From: Marinimicrobium agarilyticum DSM 16975
Lineage (GTDB): Bacteria > Pseudomonadota > Gammaproteobacteria > Pseudomonadales > Cellvibrionaceae
Length of the DNA stretch: 64,000 nt
Assembly: GCF_000423345.1 (NCBI RefSeq)
Contig: NZ_AUHU01000004.1
Location: 1-64,000 of the forward strand
Direction of reading: 5' to 3'
Part shown: piece by piece, positions 62,853-64,000 of the stretch
Numbering within the stretch: the stretch's first letter is position 1
Layout: the number at the start of each line of letters is the position of its first letter
Notes under the pieces: model-generated
What the model saw: only the letters and a program-made list of their open reading frames with translations
The model's database searches: none
What the model was told of the DNA's origin: nothing
Position numbers and translations under genes: made by a program

Positions 62853-64000
62853 GCCGGAATGGTTCGCTCCGCCGCCCACTGACGCAGGTGCTGTAACTTC
62901 TCCGCCATCACCACCGATAAAGGGCTGGTGTTGGCGATTTCCCTCAGAATACACTCGGTCGTGATGCCGTCTCGACCGGATCCGTAGCGGGCCGCCACAA
63001 TGGCCTGCTCGATTTCCGCCCCGGAAAACCCTTCGCTTGCCTCGCTTAATTGCGCCAGCTCAAACAGGCCAGGGTCCAGCTCGCGCTTGCGCAGGTGGAT
63101 CTCGAAAATTGCCTGGCGAACCGTCTTGTCAGGCAGGTCGACAAAGAAGATTTCATCCACCCGACCTTTGCGGATCAGCTCCGGTGGCAGTTGACTGATG
63201 TCGTTGCTGGTGGCGGTGAAAAACACCGAGTTTTTCCGCTCCGCCATCCAGGTCAGCAATGTGCCCAGCATTCGCCGCGAGGTGCCATCATCGCTGTTGC
63301 CCTGAGCCATTCCTTTCTCGATTTCATCCAGCCAAAGCACGCAGGGTGCCATGGCGTCGGCCATGGCCAGAGCCTCACGCAAATTGCGCTCGGTTTCCCC
63401 ATGGTATTTGTTGTACAGCGCCCCCACATCCAGGCGCAGCAGGGGCAAATTCCAGGTGCCGGCCACGGCTTTGGCGGCGAGACTTTTGCCCCCACCTTGA
63501 ACGCCCAGTAACAGAATGCCACGCGGTTGTTCCACCCCGGGGTCGCGACTGTGGAACGCTTTGGCCCGGGCGTTCAGCCACTGCTTCAGGTTGTCGAGCC
63601 CGGCCACCTGGGAGAAGTCCGCCGTTTCGTATTCGTAACTCATGACCCCGCCCATATCCAGCAGGGCAAACTTGGCTTCATTGACCACCGGAAGGTCTTC
63701 CTCGGTGATGGCGCCGTCCTGCCAGATGGCGATGCGCACCAACCGGCGGACGTCGCTGGTGGACAGCCCCTGAAGGTTGGCCATCAAGCGGCGCAGGGTC
63801 TTGTTGTCGGTTTTGATGCGCTTTTGTCCGTTCTGCTCGGCGTAGTGGCGGGCCTCCTCGCGGATGATCGCCAGAATGCGCTCGTCGCTGGGCAGCGACA
63901 GCCGGAAGGAGGCGCTGTACCGACGGATTTCCGGGGGCAGGTTCAGACGGTGGCTGAGCAGAATCACGGCATGAGATACCTGGCCGTGGTTCAGTGCAAT
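62849..64000 (-). CDS. Ycf46-like AAA ATPase, 5' end beyond window
   Basis: The frame is open to base 64000 with no stop, so the visible 383 residues are the C-terminal part of a protein that usually has about 490. A GTG at 63967 is internal. The AAA core has Walker A LLGVQGGGKSLAAKAVAG, Walker B APCVLWLDEIEKGMA, sensor 1 VFFTATSNDISQLP, the Arg-finger region ELIRKGRVDEIFFVDLP and the C-terminal lid. It resembles Ycf46/spoVK-type ATPases, linked in cyanobacteria to inorganic carbon use and otherwise of unknown function. Confidence 0.85.
   Translation of the reverse strand: MALNHGQVSHAVILLSHRLNLPPEIRRYSASFRLSLPSDERILAIIREEARHYAEQNGQKRIKTDNKTLRRLMANLQGLSTSDVRRLVRIAIWQDGAITEEDLPVVNEAKFALLDMGGVMSYEYETADFSQVAGLDNLKQWLNARAKAFHSRDPGVEQPRGILLLGVQGGGKSLAAKAVAGTWNLPLLRLDVGALYNKYHGETERNLREALAMADAMAPCVLWLDEIEKGMAQGNSDDGTSRRMLGTLLTWMAERKNSVFFTATSNDISQLPPELIRKGRVDEIFFVDLPDKTVRQAIFEIHLRKRELDPGLFELAQLSEASEGFSGAEIEQAIVAARYGSGRDGITTECILREIANTSPLSVVMAEKLQHLRQWAAERTIPA

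Overview
The window looks like the chromosome of a polysaccharide-degrading marine or soil gammaproteobacterium of the Cellvibrionaceae type (Cellvibrio, Saccharophagus, Marinimicrobium and relatives). Three things point there: Gly/Asp/Thr and poly-Ser linkers in secreted proteins; xylanases with the GH11-CBM60-(CE4)-CBM10 layout known from Cellvibrio; and the Pseudomonas-like gene order dksA-gluQ-cbrA-cbrB-pcnB-folK-panB. Genus assignment is inference; there is no rRNA here.

Layout. 1-3550: right end of a foreign island. It holds an IS481-family transposase end, three unrecognised minus-strand genes (the larger two AT-rich), a gene desert, and a 23-bp 3' fragment of a tRNA (geometry of tRNA-Pro) with a terminator, which marks the attachment junction. 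4182-6003: DUF6795 protein, a class 3 lipase with a membrane-seeking tail, and a small membrane protein. 6147-8008: NUDIX hydrolase, XRE regulator, Gfo/Idh/MocA oxidoreductase. 8210-12236: two tandem duplicated secreted xylanases, each with the same sigma-70 promoter and palindromic operator. 12245-13435: PL10 pectate lyase lipoprotein. 13533-24020 (minus strand): dksA, gluQ, a 59-codon cbrX-like gene, cbrA, cbrB, a CrcZ-like sRNA, pcnB, folK, a deoxynucleoside kinase and panB. 24299-34356: housekeeping and envelope genes (sfsA, DegS-like protease, htpX, cysE, ppa and others) and a Fur-box-controlled sRNA candidate. 34528-42980: RND exporter, two modular lipoproteins and two SGNH esterases. 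43087-47237: leuS-lptE-holA. 47349-56672: a seven-gene periplasmic redox operon (DUF1592, DUF1552, TlpA-like, DUF4266, DUF3570, ApbE, DsbD). 57324-59096: two carbohydrate esterases. 59302-64000: rplU-rpmA, obgE, proB, a hotdog protein and a partial Ycf46-like AAA ATPase.

How it works together. The secreted xylanases, acetylxylan esterase domain, CE2 and CE12 esterases and PL10 lyase form a hemicellulose/pectin toolkit. The most striking find is a complete CbrAB-CrcZ carbon-catabolite module. Between cbrB and pcnB lie a TGTTAC-N14-GTAACA palindrome (the CbrB-type site), a sigma-54 promoter with exact GG-N10-GC spacing, about 400 nt of RNA made of degenerate 34-39-nt repeats carrying AANAANAA Hfq/Crc-type motifs, and a strong terminator. 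Similar A-rich motifs occur in leaders of several nearby secreted-protein genes, so the polysaccharide genes may be targets of this circuit (inference). A second sRNA candidate upstream of htpX has a sigma-70 promoter overlapped by a Fur box and ends at a UUCG-loop terminator.
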